A stretch of 64,000 bases of DNA from Polytrichum commune (taxonomy: Eukaryota; Streptophyta; Polytrichopsida; Polytrichales; Polytrichaceae). Below the pieces are notes generated by a model. That model did no database searches, was not told where the DNA came from, and saw only the letters and a list, made by a program, of their open reading frames with translations. The position numbers and the translations under genes were made by a program. Shown here in pieces: positions 12,796 through 23,689 of the stretch (its first letter is position 1; each line of letters begins with the position of its first letter). The DNA lies in NCBI GenBank assembly GCA_950295325.1, contig OX485807.1, positions 684,501 to 748,500 of the forward strand, in the 5' to 3' direction.

Positions 12796-14224
12796 TGAGA
12801 TTCCGAGAGCCGGTTCAATGATTCGACACACAGATCCCAATGAGATTATGCAATAGTGTGATTAGTTGATGCTTTTGTAAGTGTAAACAAGTTCGGCTGT
12901 CAACTTAGTCACTGTGATGCACTGCCGTAGAGCAGTAGGTTGAGATCCTACTGTTTGCAAGTCCAACGACATAGCCGGACAGACAGACAGCGAGGGAGTG
13001 AGTGTAGAAGGGACTGAACGCAGTCTTGCGGGGAGAAAAAAGAATGTCGGCAACCAGAAGTAGCAACAACAGCAACAAAGAAGGCGAGAGACTCCTAGTG
13101 AGTCGCAGGAGGAGGGCCGCTCTAACAAGAAACCACCGAAGTGCCGGACTCGAAAGAGAGAAGAGAAGGAGAATAGACCTAGATCAAAGAGAGGAGGGAG
13201 AAGGAAAAGCATCAACACCATTATACACCACCAACATTAGGGTTTCACCCTTCTCTATAACATGGGTGCTCATAAGCATCATTGCCTTATGTGTCTACAC
13301 ACACCACAATACTTACCCATCAATGCTAACCCCCACAATCTATCCACCAAGTTACCACCCTCCAATGCCACCACCCACAATCTACCCACTAAGTTGCTAC
13401 CACTCACCTACAACACGACGCCCACTAAGGTATCACTCAAAAATGCCACCCCACCCAACAAACTACCATTCCCTAACAACAATAAATCACCACCAAAGGC
13501 TACCTCCAAGATCGCAATGCGCTCCACGCACAACAAAATCGCCATTGCCACCCACACACACAACACCACACACACAAAATTAGCAAAACCACTTCCACCT
13601 ATCACTTAGTAAACACTTCCACCAAAAAAAAAGCTAAAAATTCAACAAAAAACTATCCATAAACTTACCTCCAAAAAAGTATTGCCACTGATCCACGCGC
13701 CTCCACACGACCATGATCAAGCAACCTCCACACCAGATCCATACTAAAAACCACACAAATAATCACAAAATACCCCAAAGCAAGCCAACCCACCCTAGAT
13801 CAGTAAACCACATTTTGATACATAATTATTCCAAAACAAGCAAACCACCATACACTCAAACCCGCCACAAACCTAGACTAAAATCAGATCCACAACGCCA
13901 AAACGCCAAAACCCATGTAGATCTACACATCACAAACGGCCAAAAACCACAAATCTTGCTACAGCTCAACCCACCATACCACCCAAGATCGGAAAACCCA
14001 CTCAATCACCCACCTATACTAAGACTAAAAAAAGAAACTCACCAAAAAATGCAAAAACTCCAAGCCAAAACAAACCCACAATGCCAAAATAGACGACCCC
14101 ACCACCCACAAGCTCACTCTCAAATACCCCAATACCTCACACATCCCCTCATTCAACCCACTATCACCTCAACTTCAATCAATATGGCCTCCAACAACGA
14201 AGCCGGGAGCAGGTGAAGGAATAG

Positions 14225-14560
14225 CTACAGAAAAAGCGACGACACCGAGGCCGGGGCCGGCAACACCAAAGGCAGGGTCGTGAGCAAGGGTGGGGTTAGG
14301 CGAGGACAGGCTAGCGAGCGTGGAGATCCAGGTGATGGTGGTACCGAGGGCGGGGCCGCGAGCAGGGGCGGGGCAAGGCGAAGACAGACAAGTGAGAAAG
14401 AGGACTTAGGTGTTGGTGGCACCAGGGGCAGGGCGAAGGTAGGCAGGCAAGTGAGCAAGAAGACACATGTACTGAAGGCACTGGGGGCGAGGCCGTGAGC
14501 AGGGGCGGGGCCGAGAGTAGGCTTAGGAGACGAAGAGCCCTACTAGGAGACTTCAGTGAG
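14225..14560 (+). repeat. G-rich imperfect tandem repeat in the LINE 5' region
   Basis: About four imperfect units of 65-100 bp containing 'gcgagcaggggcggggc'-like text. On the plus strand it encodes Gly/Arg-rich peptide in one frame. It contains many runs of three to four G, so G-quadruplex formation is conceivable. GC content is far above the flanking AC-rich DNA. Confidence 0.6.
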
Positions 14561-14735
14561 GAGGATGACGGGGAAGTAGATGGCCCCCACTTATGAAGGA
14601 GAACGCCCCCTACCATGAACTTGACATGGACATGCACCTCGAAGACGTTTCCCCCGAGCATGGGGCCGCTCTCTCCAACTCTAAATTTCAAATGATGAAT
14701 ACACCGCCGCATCCCGATTAGATGTCATCAATCTA

Positions 14736-16376
14736 GTGGAAATGACACCTCCAACAACATCACACAAAAGCCCAATAAAGAAGACCATAACCGATATTCA
14801 TAACGCTAAGAGGAGAAGAACTGAGGTGGGGAGACACATGGCCAACTCCGTCTCAAGCAAATCCCAAAACACGAGGACCAAAGAAGCAATTCCGAGCATA
14901 GATATAGTTTCACAAATGTGGCTAGACTTCCCAATCCACGAAGCCGTCGCGTTGCAAAAGGACAAAGACATCATACGCGAGCATCACACTAACGAGGACT
15001 TCGTAAAGATCGGGACCCCCTCAAGAGAAATCATAAATTTGAAGACACTCCGGAGAGCATTTCCGCGGGTACCACAACTATTGTACCCAAGTGAGAGACC
15101 GGATGCGGTCTCCGGCAACCATCTTCACTTCACACAAATCCCAAGGCAAAAAAATGTCGATCTCACAACCGGATTATCCGAATGATTCCACATTACCATC
15201 CGTTTTTACTACGGCTTCAAAAGCATTAGTAGGTAAGAGGCAAAAGGGGCTTGCCTACAAAGACTCCGGCAAATGGACATACCCCTAGGAATGGTATATT
15301 CAAACCCAATTGACATTGGTTTCAACGCCATCACCAAAAATTAAGCGGGATTTTTCAAAATATACCTTCAACACCCACAACGCGACGGAATCACACTCCT
15401 CCAAGATATATGAGCATTTGCCATGGAGATGAAAGATGGAGTATCGGTTATAGGAAAGGTACATAAAGGATATGAGCTTGTCACCAAGGCCTGCAACCTT
15501 CGACTACACCTCAAAGGAGAATCACTACGTCACGAACACGCATTCAACATCTTCGAGGCCCTCGTACCGGAGAGATACTACTCCGAGAAACAACACGAAT
15601 TCATGGGCCTTATCAAACCAGAGCTAGACAAGAACTTAACATTCCTTACCATCACCACAGAAGAAGCGAGAGACATCGTGCTTAAAGACGGGCTTGTTTT
15701 CAACCACGAAAAATTCCAAGTAAGCATCACCCGGGATCTAGGTGCTGGAAATCCATCGGAGCTCCAGATTAGTACTATACTCGTGGCCAACAACCTCCCA
15801 CAACGCGAAACCCAAACTTCCATCACACGAGCCACAAAGCAAGCGGTTTGTGCGGACAACATAATTGAAGTAAGTTTTGGCGCCAACAATCACCCTCACA
15901 CCGCTTGCGGGATAGTGCCACATCCAATGCCTTAGTGCCGCGGTATACACGGAATAGTTACACAAGTCGACATACATATTCGGGAGGCGCATAGACTTCA
16001 TACCACACCGAGGGAGTATCGATGACATGGTTCCCAATAACATGGCAATTCGCCTTGCACATGCATCCGTAAGAGAGGCGATAGCAGACAAGATCCAAGT
16101 AATGAACAACACCACTAATCCCAACCCACTCATCACCGAAAAACACCTTACCAAGACCATGAAAGACCTCGAGGACAAACTCAACGAAAAATTTAGCATC
16201 CTCACCATAACAATCAACACCCACACGGATCGGAGACTCAAAACAACTAAGACAACAATCGTCCACCACACCACCAATTTCCAAGCACTCATCGGGACAA
16301 TCGCCCACGAATTCCAACAATCCAATCTTCACATGCAAAGGATAGTCAACAGCATATCCGCCGCCGCCACCCCATA
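14736..16376 (+). pseudogene. LINE ORF1 relic (RNA-binding-like, coiled-coil end)
   Basis: The frame starting at 14736 is open to 15185, shifts, and resumes in the original frame from about 15290 with two in-frame stops before 15423. One of these is a TGA where Trp is likely (DI*AF). The segment 15423-15935 encodes a compact alpha/beta-like region with text such as KPELDKNLTFLTITTEEA and DGLVFNHEKFQVSI, resembling the RNA-recognition fold of LINE ORF1 proteins. The segment 16027-16374, in another frame, is Lys/Glu-rich with heptad-like spacing (KTMKDLEDKLNEKFS). I assign ORF1 by position and character. No exact family could be named. Confidence 0.55.
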
Positions 16377-17098
16377 AATCCTCCAAATGACCATCCCACC
16401 CCAAATGCGACAAGGACTCAACACGACCGCCCCACCGCTCCCACTCCAAACACCCCGGGCTTCCATAACAACCCACCAATGCACCACCAAGGGCCTCACA
16501 CATTTAATGGATAGCTACCACATAGACTACCTTCAATGGTCCCTATACGTCTTGCTTTATTTTTTATACTATTTTCTATAATAAAGAGTGCAAACTCAAA
16601 CTTCGGGCACCCTCTCTACCCACCACATACATGCACACTATCTACCAACAACTATATCTCCACAATTCTATAAACACTCAACACCAAAGCACACCACCAA
16701 AGCACTACCTAAAATCACACCACCATCTAAGAAAACTAGCAACACTAAGCCTTACACTGATAATATGGCTAAACTACCTTCCCCCCATCAACCAAATAAA
16801 CCCTCATTATCATACCATTCATAATCAAACCTACACTAGTACCCCATAAATGAAAACCCCAACACTCATGCCACAACTTATAACACCCACGCATGAATTG
16901 GTAACCATAATACCCCTCACATATACCATAGACCCACAAACAACCATACTACCCTGCCCCCCACACCAACCACAAATGCAACACCAAAAACCCATACATA
17001 TGCATAGAACCGCCATAACCTTCTACACAATAAAACGCCCTTACCATAGACACCCAAACATATACAAAATAGCTACATACATCATCGATCTTCAAACA

Positions 17099-17137
17099 CT
17101 CGTACTACTAGGCGGAGACATACAACCCAACCCCGGA
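17099..17137 (+). other. 2A-like peptide-bond-skipping motif in LINE
   Basis: The encoded text is LVLLGGDIQPNPGP. The classical 2A signature is D(V/I)ExNPGP, where the ribosome skips the last Gly-Pro bond. Here Glu is replaced by Gln, a change often seen in 2A-like motifs of animal LINEs and one that can lower activity. It sits about 210 codons upstream of the endonuclease once the inserted LTR is ignored. Confidence 0.6.
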
Positions 17138-17212
17138 CCGCTTACACAAATCTTCAAAAATCTCCCAAAAGAATACACAAAAAGACAAAGACTATACTTC
17201 ATAACACATACC

Positions 17213-18620
17213 TATGAGCCCAAAATGGTTGCTCATATTTGTTTTATGTTTAGAATTTACTTAGAATTGCATTTGAAGTTGTTATTGAAACAATTAAAAG
17301 TATTAAAAAGAATGAGGCTTGGTGTGGAGTTATGTTTTAGGCCTTAGGCTTATTTTGTGTGGTTAATTAGAAGCTTAGTGGCATTGGGGAGTGTTTTGGT
17401 TCAGTGAGTAGTGTTTGATGAAGCAAAGGGAAGGTCCTTGGGTTTAAGTGTTTGAATTGGGATCTATCTTGTTGGTTTAGGGGGTGAGGGTTTAGTGGAT
17501 AGGATAAGGTCCTACTAAGTAGGAGAGGGGTTAAGGGGTTTGTGGTTTTGGGTGCCCTCCTTTTTTCTCTCTCACCTCTCTTTCTCTTCTCTCATTCACT
17601 CCCCTCCCTCTCCCTCTCTTCTTTCTCTATCTCTCTCTTCTCTAGGAGGTTGAGCTCTTAGAGCTCGGAAAAATGTGGAATTAGGTAGGGGACTTAGTTC
17701 GGATGTTGGATTAAGGAGGGAGCTGCTGGTCCATTCGGACTGTTGGTTTAAGGAGGGAGCTACTGGTCCATTCGGACTGTTGGTATTAAGGAGGGAGCTG
17801 CTGGTTTCATTTGGACTGTTGGGATTAAGGAGGGAGTTGCTGGTCTATTCGGACTGTTGGTATTAAGGAGGGAGCTGTTGGTTTCATTCGGACTGTTGGT
17901 TTAAGGAGGGAGCTACTGGTCCATTCGGATTGTTGGTATTAGGTAGGGGACTGTTGGTTCCATTCAGACTGTTGGTATTAAGGAGGGAGCTGCTGGTCCA
18001 TTCGGACTGTTGGTATTAGGTAGGGGACTGCTGGTTCCATTCGGACTGTTGGTATTAGGTAGGGGACTGCTGGTTCCATTCGGACTGTTGGTATTAAGGA
18101 GGGAGCTGTTGGTTTCATTCGGACTGTTGGTTTAAGGAGGGAGCTGCTGGTCCATTCAGACTGTTGGTATTAAGGAGGGAGCTGCTGGTTCCATTCGGAT
18201 CGGGTAGGAGGCCGGGTATGGGACCGGTTGTGAGCCGGCCGGGTATGGGAAAAGGCTAAGATCACTTATTATGAGGGTTACTTAATTAGAAAGGGGGGGG
18301 GAAGACTTAACTAGGAGTTCAACTCATTAGTGAGTTAGGGTAGTTTGGCTTCACACAAATTAGAGGGTGGCATAAGGGAATAAGTTTTAGTAGGGAATTG
18401 AGTGTGGGATTGTGAATCAGTGTAGGAGGAAGGGAATAAATAGAGAAGAGCATTTTTTAATGCTTGTACTCGTATTATGGAATAAATTGGTGTGCAATGA
18501 TTGATGGGAAATGTAATGGATTTTTCCGAAGTTGGGAAGAGGGAGTTATGTGAACATGAATGTGATCTCCATTCCCTCACCCGGACTAGGACACTTAAGG
18601 GTGGGTGGTTTGGCCTCACA
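17213..18620. mobile_element. Solo-LTR-like insertion in LINE ORF2, 5-bp target duplication ATACC
   Basis: The 1408-bp insert is flanked by ATACC at 17208-17212 and 18621-18625. Its ends form a short inverted repeat (TATGAGCCCAAA at the left, TGTGAGGCCAAA as the reverse complement of the right), matching TG...CA LTR termini with one change. Removing the insert plus one ATACC rejoins the LINE frame (ITHT then LRLKSQYQHLEE), which independently fixes the boundaries. It holds a CT-rich tract (about 17555-17645), a minisatellite and no coding region. A TATA-like 'aataaatag' word near 18436 is compatible with an LTR promoter. A 5-bp duplication favours an LTR over most DNA transposons. Confidence 0.7.
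17677..18200 (+). repeat. Minisatellite, about 14 units of 37-39 bp
   Basis: Units read 'attaaggagggagctgctgg' followed by 'tccattcggactgttgg'. There are two interspersed variants, one with AAGGAGGGAGCT and one with AGGTAGGGGACT. The array lies wholly inside the LTR-like insertion. Spacers are absent, so it is a plain tandem array and not a CRISPR-like one. Confidence 0.9.
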
Positions 18621-20029
18621 ATACCCTAAGACTTAAATCCCAATACCAACACCTAGAAGAGTTTTTTTCCCCACACTTGGCCCAACATGCTCCACCCAAC
18701 CACAACATAATCCTACCACATCTCCATTAGCACAGTCTCCTACTATCACAATACCCCATACATTACCAACTATACGCCTTCATAATTGCCCTAAGCCCAA
18801 TACCTCAACAATACAATGAACAACTCTCTAAACATCTAGACCCAAGATGTCTCACTATACTACAAAGGTTACAAAACACTGGCCCACACCAATACATAGA
18901 ACCTCCCTACCTATCACAAATACTCACCAATAAGCATCACAAGCCCCCTCACTAACATCCATACATAACCACATTAACCAAAACATAGCCCAAGAAAAGG
19001 TCGTTTACTCAACAAAACCTCACACAACACTTCCCCCTCATACCCAAACAACTTCTCCAAGCAATTGTCCGGCGCACCCACCAGGTTGTTGGCTACATAA
19101 ATATCCACAACCCCACACATGAACAACTCCCTCAACCACAATACACAAACACACACAACATCAACATCCACATCATCACATGAAACACAGGGCATATCAG
19201 CTCTAGCCTACCAGGCATTATAGATCTTATGCATACCATACACAACAAACCCAACATCATCCTAATACAAGAAACTAAACTAACCAAAGACAAATCTACC
19301 ACATACATAGACAACATGTTCCCAAACTACAACAATACTATACAACAATACTATACAACAATACGAACATAAAAAACCCTAGAAAAAAACACCAATAAAC
19401 TACAAACGAACCCCGTTAGGAAGGCGTCTTAATCATGATTAAAATATATATATACACCTGAAAATATAATCAAAATCCCCACCCCATCCCATATCTCACC
19501 TTACCTGCAAGTACTCAATATAGGCAACAAACCACTAACATCATTCATCGTTATGAAATTGTATATGCCATCACATCCACAAGACCTAAATCTCATACCC
19601 GATATTATACTCCAAATCAACACCCTAATAAAACATCACCCTACACACATAACCATACTAGCAGGAGACTTTAATTGAGATATATTTTTGCAAGGACATA
19701 TCCACGAAGCCCACCACAAGCTCCCACCCACAAAGATAGAGAGTGGGCACGACTTATGCATAACCTAAACCTACACCCAATTTGCAATACTGAAACCCTC
19801 TCTCGATAAGGAGGACAAATTACTCATCCACCAGCCTCATTGACAGCTTCTATATTAACATACCAAATCATAAGCACATAACATGCACAACCCTACTCCA
19901 CCAAAATCAAAACTCGGACCACTACCCTATCAACCTAGACCTCGGCCCTAACACATTAGCCCAAAAAGTTGACAAACCCATAGCACACACCCCAAGAATT
20001 ACATACCCCATATCACCAGAACATTGGGT

Positions 20030-20530
20030 TCCTATTGCAACAAAAGGAGATTCTTTCTCTTCGCTGCAAGCTTTTCACAATTGCAACACTCCCCAATCCC
20101 TTGGATGGACTTTTGTGCTCCACTAAACCCGGATGCCCATCCAACTTCTAGGTTTGGAAAGGCAATGCGCCATAATCTAGCAACACCGATGGCAAATCAC
20201 AAAAACAAATCGGAGAGTGCCGGCTCATGAACTGTTATTATGTAGTTGGAATAGCTATCATTCCACATATAAGATTTGGACTCTTAATCAACATTGTTTG
20301 CAATGAGGGCATTGCATACCGTGTCACAATTGGTGACTTACCACTATGCACATGCCCTAACTTCACAAAAATGTCATCTCAATCATTGGGAAGGAAAGGA
20401 AAATGGGTTTATTGCAAACATCTTAATTGTGGTTTAGATTTTTGTGCAAGGTGGATTACTATAATGTCAAGTTCATTTACGCTCCAACGTACTCCTATAA
20501 TGAGGTCGTGCGGCTACTTAAACTTGTAGG
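20030..20530 (+). pseudogene. Transposase relic with SWIM zinc finger
   Basis: The frame from 20227 encodes YRVTIGDLPLCTCPNF and, after 16 residues, KWVYCKHL. This matches the SWIM zinc-finger pattern C-x-C-x(n)-C-x-H, with Cys at 20347 and 20353 and the final Cys/His pair near 20413-20421. After a frameshift near 20440 the next frame reads KVDYYNVKFIYAPTYSYNEV, a plausible C-terminal continuation. SWIM fingers occur in plant MULE-type transposases and their relatives. No catalytic DDE region is visible, and the piece directly abuts the LINE. Confidence 0.55.
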
Positions 20531-20612
20531 TGTTATAGAGTGTGAGTAATATTCCAATTGTTGTGTTCAACCGCATGTTTGAGAATTTCAGTAAATGACA
20601 TGTTTTGGTGTA

Positions 20613-20613
20613 G

Positions 20614-20647
<34 letters not shown>
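20613..20647 (+). repeat. (ATA)n microsatellite
   Basis: About eleven uninterrupted ATA/TAA units directly downstream of the SWIM relic. Confidence 0.9.
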
Positions 20648-20894
20648 GTATTGAACTAATAGTTCTTGAAAGTATCCATCGTAATAGGCTCCTTTCATTC
20701 TTGTTCTATCAAAATGCAAGTACTTTGTGATTGAAATTTTGAAAAACTTAAGTGACAAATTTAGAATATTTACCCAAAATATGTGAATATTTACTAAATT
20801 TGGTAGATATTACCGCTCATTGCTCACCGCTCATCACTCATGTCTTAGCTTCCCTCTTTGAAGATAAGAGTTTGCAAGCATTACCCATGTATCT

Positions 20895-21300
20895 ACCGTA
20901 GCGGAGGTTGAGGATTTGGGATAGTTATGCATCAATGAACCACATGGCATTCCCAAAAAGTTTGGACTTAGGGATGGTGGATATCAATGTTGGAAAGCCA
21001 TTTGTCAACATATTTATAGTGAAGGGAGGCACAAAATAAAATAATACCATGATGTTCCTTGTGAATTTGTTCCTTTGGGGCTTGCGGATGGAGCCATCAC
21101 ATTGGGTAAAGCTAAGGTGGTTGGCATGCCAATAGGGGGTGGAGTGTCTCATAAGGTGGAAAGGGAGGTGTTCGATGGTTGTAAGCCTCATTTAGCAAGT
21201 TTGTCTACTTCACCATTGCCAAAGATGGTTGTGTGCGCACACACTTTTTGGGTAATAAAGTGGTTTGAGGCTTCTTCCATATGGAAGACAATGGCGTGAG
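20895..21300 (+). pseudogene. Unidentified coding relic
   Basis: Protein-like text appears in two adjacent frames: INEPHGIPKKFGLRDGGYQC around 20934-20993, then FVPLGLADGAITLGKAKVVG from about 21066, continuing to about 21297. The composition is unlike the surrounding AT-rich DNA. I do not recognise the family. It could be a downstream part of the same transposon as the SWIM relic or a separate captured gene piece. Confidence 0.35.
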
Positions 21301-23153
21301 TGGTGGTGGTGATGTTGAGAGGATGCCCCAATGCTTAATGTGATTATGTCGTAAGTATATATTGTTAAGGCTCTTCATGAGGATGTGGATATCACGAGGG
21401 AGGTGGCGTGTGTGTTGTATGGCCAGTACAAGGGCGTAAATTTTGGTGCATGTTGGGGTAGCTTGGTAGTTTGACGACAACATTCACTTGGTTGGGAGAG
21501 AATACACCAGAGTCGGTGATGTTGCCGTTATCATAATTGTCTAGGGGGTGTGAAGGATCCACCACAATAATAGTAGTGTTGAGGGTGGTAACAAAGGGAG
21601 AGGAGAGTGGTTAGAAATGAAGGTAGAAGAGTAGGAGTGGAAGATAAAATTGTCCTTGTTCACTATGATTTCTTGTTCTTTTTGCCTAGCGATGTGGCAC
21701 GCTTGAGAGGCTCCACCTTCCCTCCAAGTGAGTGTAAGGTCTCTTTTGTTTCTTCATTCATTCAGTCTCGGTGTTGGCATTGTGCTTCAGTGCTTCTGTC
21801 TCCAAAGAAACAAGAAGAAAGCACAAAACAAAATCAAAACAAAACCAGTGGGTACATATATATATATATATTCTGCATAAGCGGGGTATTATTCTAGAAT
21901 CATTCTCACACGGAGCAATGACGAGTACATGGCTGAATAATGCTGTAGTTGTAGCGCATTAGCGAAGCTAGGGTTGTCTCTGAAGTGTGAAGGAGTGATG
22001 ATGATTAGCCAAATGAGGAAGCAGGTGCAGGTGCAGGAAGACTAGGCAATTGAACCGACACAACAATTCTGAGCAGAATCTGCGGGTTTGACATTGAGTC
22101 TGGTCCCCTGAGCTTCCCTTTATTCCCTGGCGTTAAATAGCATGTGCCTGTTATTATTCTTATTCTGCTTCTGGATCATTCGCCCAATTGAGGAGGAGAG
22201 GAGTCGCCAAATCTGCAGTGGCCACACTAGTGTAAGAGTTGTGTTCATTCTTTTTACTGCGACACCTATATTTGAGTGGTAATGGCACGGCCTGTAGTTT
22301 AAACGGTCACCCCAAAGACACGTGTCGCAATGCGATTGGGCTATGTGTTCAAAATATACACATTTTTCTAGGTGTAATAGTGGGCACCATTGGCATATGT
22401 GACCATCAAAGCGAAAGAGAATCGTCACTTTGACTTCTTTTATCTCAACTTCAATTTTGAAACTTGAAATGATACTTTTTGTGATTCACAATTGCTAAAC
22501 AACCGAGACAGTATCTAAACCGTTCCAATGGTCAAAATTATATTTGGAGTTAGAAGTGCCCACAATAGAACCACATAACTTATCTTAGTTTTTATTGCCA
22601 ATGTTCATCACCAATAGTATCCCTTGTCATGTCCAAGCAATTTGAGGATTCATGGGGTGTGCCCAACAAATTTGGTGGGACAAGGTGAAAGTTGAATGTA
22701 AGGGTTGACATTCAACTTTCACCTTATGCAAACTAAGATGGGATTTCGTTTCCCAACACCTACCAAGGGAAAAGGGGGAGGGAGATAGGTTTGTGGTTAA
22801 TTCATTTGATTTTAGACCCACTAGACTCATTTTGGAGCTTTCACCTTGATTTATGAGTTAAATTTGCCTTAAAAGCAAAAATCTCATGCTCAACATAGTG
22901 ATCAACATTTACATCCTCCCCCTTTGGCAGATGCTACCAACATCACCACATAGGATGGTGGAGCTTGGTTTCAAGGTGAATCATGCTTTCTTTGGGTTGA
23001 TTCAAGTTTAACCCCAAACTTTAACTAGTAGAATTTCAAGTTTGATGACTACAAGATTAGGCTTGAACATGAACGCCCATTTACACATAAGCATCATTAT
23101 GACTTGTGTATTTAACTTTCTTTGGTTTTACTTTGAGCGAGACGGCTAAGGTG
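21301..23153. other. Intergenic stretch with one perfect hairpin
   Basis: No gene is supported. A TA-rich tract lies at about 21857-21871. A perfect 18-bp inverted repeat with an 8-nt loop lies at 22682-22725. Confidence 0.5.
22682..22725. repeat. Perfect 18-bp inverted repeat (hairpin)
   Basis: Arm AAGGTGAAAGTTGAATGT at 22682-22699, loop AAGGGTTG, and the exact reverse complement at 22708-22725. No U-tract follows and no gene lies nearby. It may be the centre of a small foldback element. Confidence 0.85.
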
Positions 23154-23689
23154 CATTACACCATATATGGTATTTACTGTCACATACACTATTTGTGAAG
23201 GGCTTAAACTAGATGCCTAGAGGTCTTAAAGTGTTATTCCGGTAATTGCCAATATGATACCATTCGTCAACATAAGTAACTTTTCAAGTAACATTTTTTT
23301 ATATTAGGTCATTTAGCGTCGCACATTGAGATGCTTGAGATGATAGTTTTGCATTTTAGCACGCAAGGGAAAGGTATTATTGAGCATATTAATGGCAAGT
23401 GTCATATGTTTACATTTTGATATGCAAGAGAAAGATGTTCTCGACCAAACTAAAGCCAAGTGTCATTTGTGTACACTTTAGTGAACTTGTAGACCAATAT
23501 AGGCATACACCTCAAACAATATTGAACAAACTCGTGCCAAGTCATTAATAAGTGCACTTGAACACCAAGTGTCATGAGGTGACACTAATGGTGAAGTTGT
23601 TGATCACTAGTGTAACATAGCATACGCCTCAAAATAGGATAAGTGACACTATAACGCATGTGACAGTAAATACCATAAATGGTGTAGTG
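23154..23689. mobile_element. CACTA-like non-autonomous TIR element
   Basis: A 536-bp element. The right end, reverse-complemented, reads CACTACACCATTTATGGTAT and continues TTACTGTCACATGC. The left end reads CATTACACCATATATGGTAT and continues TTACTGTCACATAC, giving a TIR of about 33 bp. CACTA at the tip is the hallmark of the CACTA/En-Spm superfamily. A 3-bp target duplication is not preserved. A truncated copy lies at 2012-2305. Confidence 0.7.

Larger units (their letters stand above)
13000..20030 (+). mobile_element. Degenerate LINE with ORF1, 2A-like motif and endonuclease, 3' part lost
   Basis: The plus strand is strongly A/C-rich across this block, as expected for the sense strand of many LINEs, except in the inserted segment 17213-18620. 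In order it holds a non-coding or very basic leader (13.0-14.7 kb), a decayed ORF1 (about 14736-16376), a spacer, and a decayed ORF2 (about 16850-20030) with a 2A-like motif and an AP endonuclease domain. No reverse transcriptase follows: recognisable LINE text stops near 20030, where a transposase relic begins. Most LINE copies lose the 5' end, so loss of the 3' end suggests a later deletion. The exact 5' boundary (12.99-13.2 kb) is uncertain. Confidence 0.75.
16850..20030 (+). pseudogene. LINE ORF2 relic with 2A-like GDIQPNPGP and AP endonuclease domain
   Basis: The frame containing 16850 runs to the 2A-like motif (VLLGGDIQPNPGP, about 17099-17137). It then continues across an inserted LTR-like element into 18626 onwards, staying in one frame to about 19320 with four internal stops. 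Endonuclease landmarks appear in order: T*NTGHISS near 19180 (Trp codon changed to TGA), NIILIQETKL near 19255-19285 (catalytic Glu region), LYMPSHPQDL near 19565, ITILAGDFN near 19645-19675, and SLIDSFYI...SDHYPINLDL near 19836-19945. The later motifs are in other frames, so frameshifts have accumulated. Such domains nick target DNA for target-primed reverse transcription. Reverse transcriptase motifs are absent, so the copy is dead. Confidence 0.75.

Noticed and set aside
13026-13583. 185-codon frame at the start of the LINE block
   Set aside because: Composition changes from Arg-rich to Pro/Thr/His-rich along the AC-rich leader, and overlapping frames are equally open. More likely LINE 5' leader than a gene.
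15738-16503. Minus-strand frames of 181 and 195 codons over the LINE ORF1
   Set aside because: They mirror the A/C-rich sense strand of the LINE and have no motif of their own.
17675-17866. 63-codon frame over the minisatellite
   Set aside because: It translates a tandem array whose units change length (37-39 bp), so no frame is maintained.
17677-18200. Possible CRISPR-like array
   Set aside because: Units are directly adjacent with no unique spacers, in a plant nuclear context.
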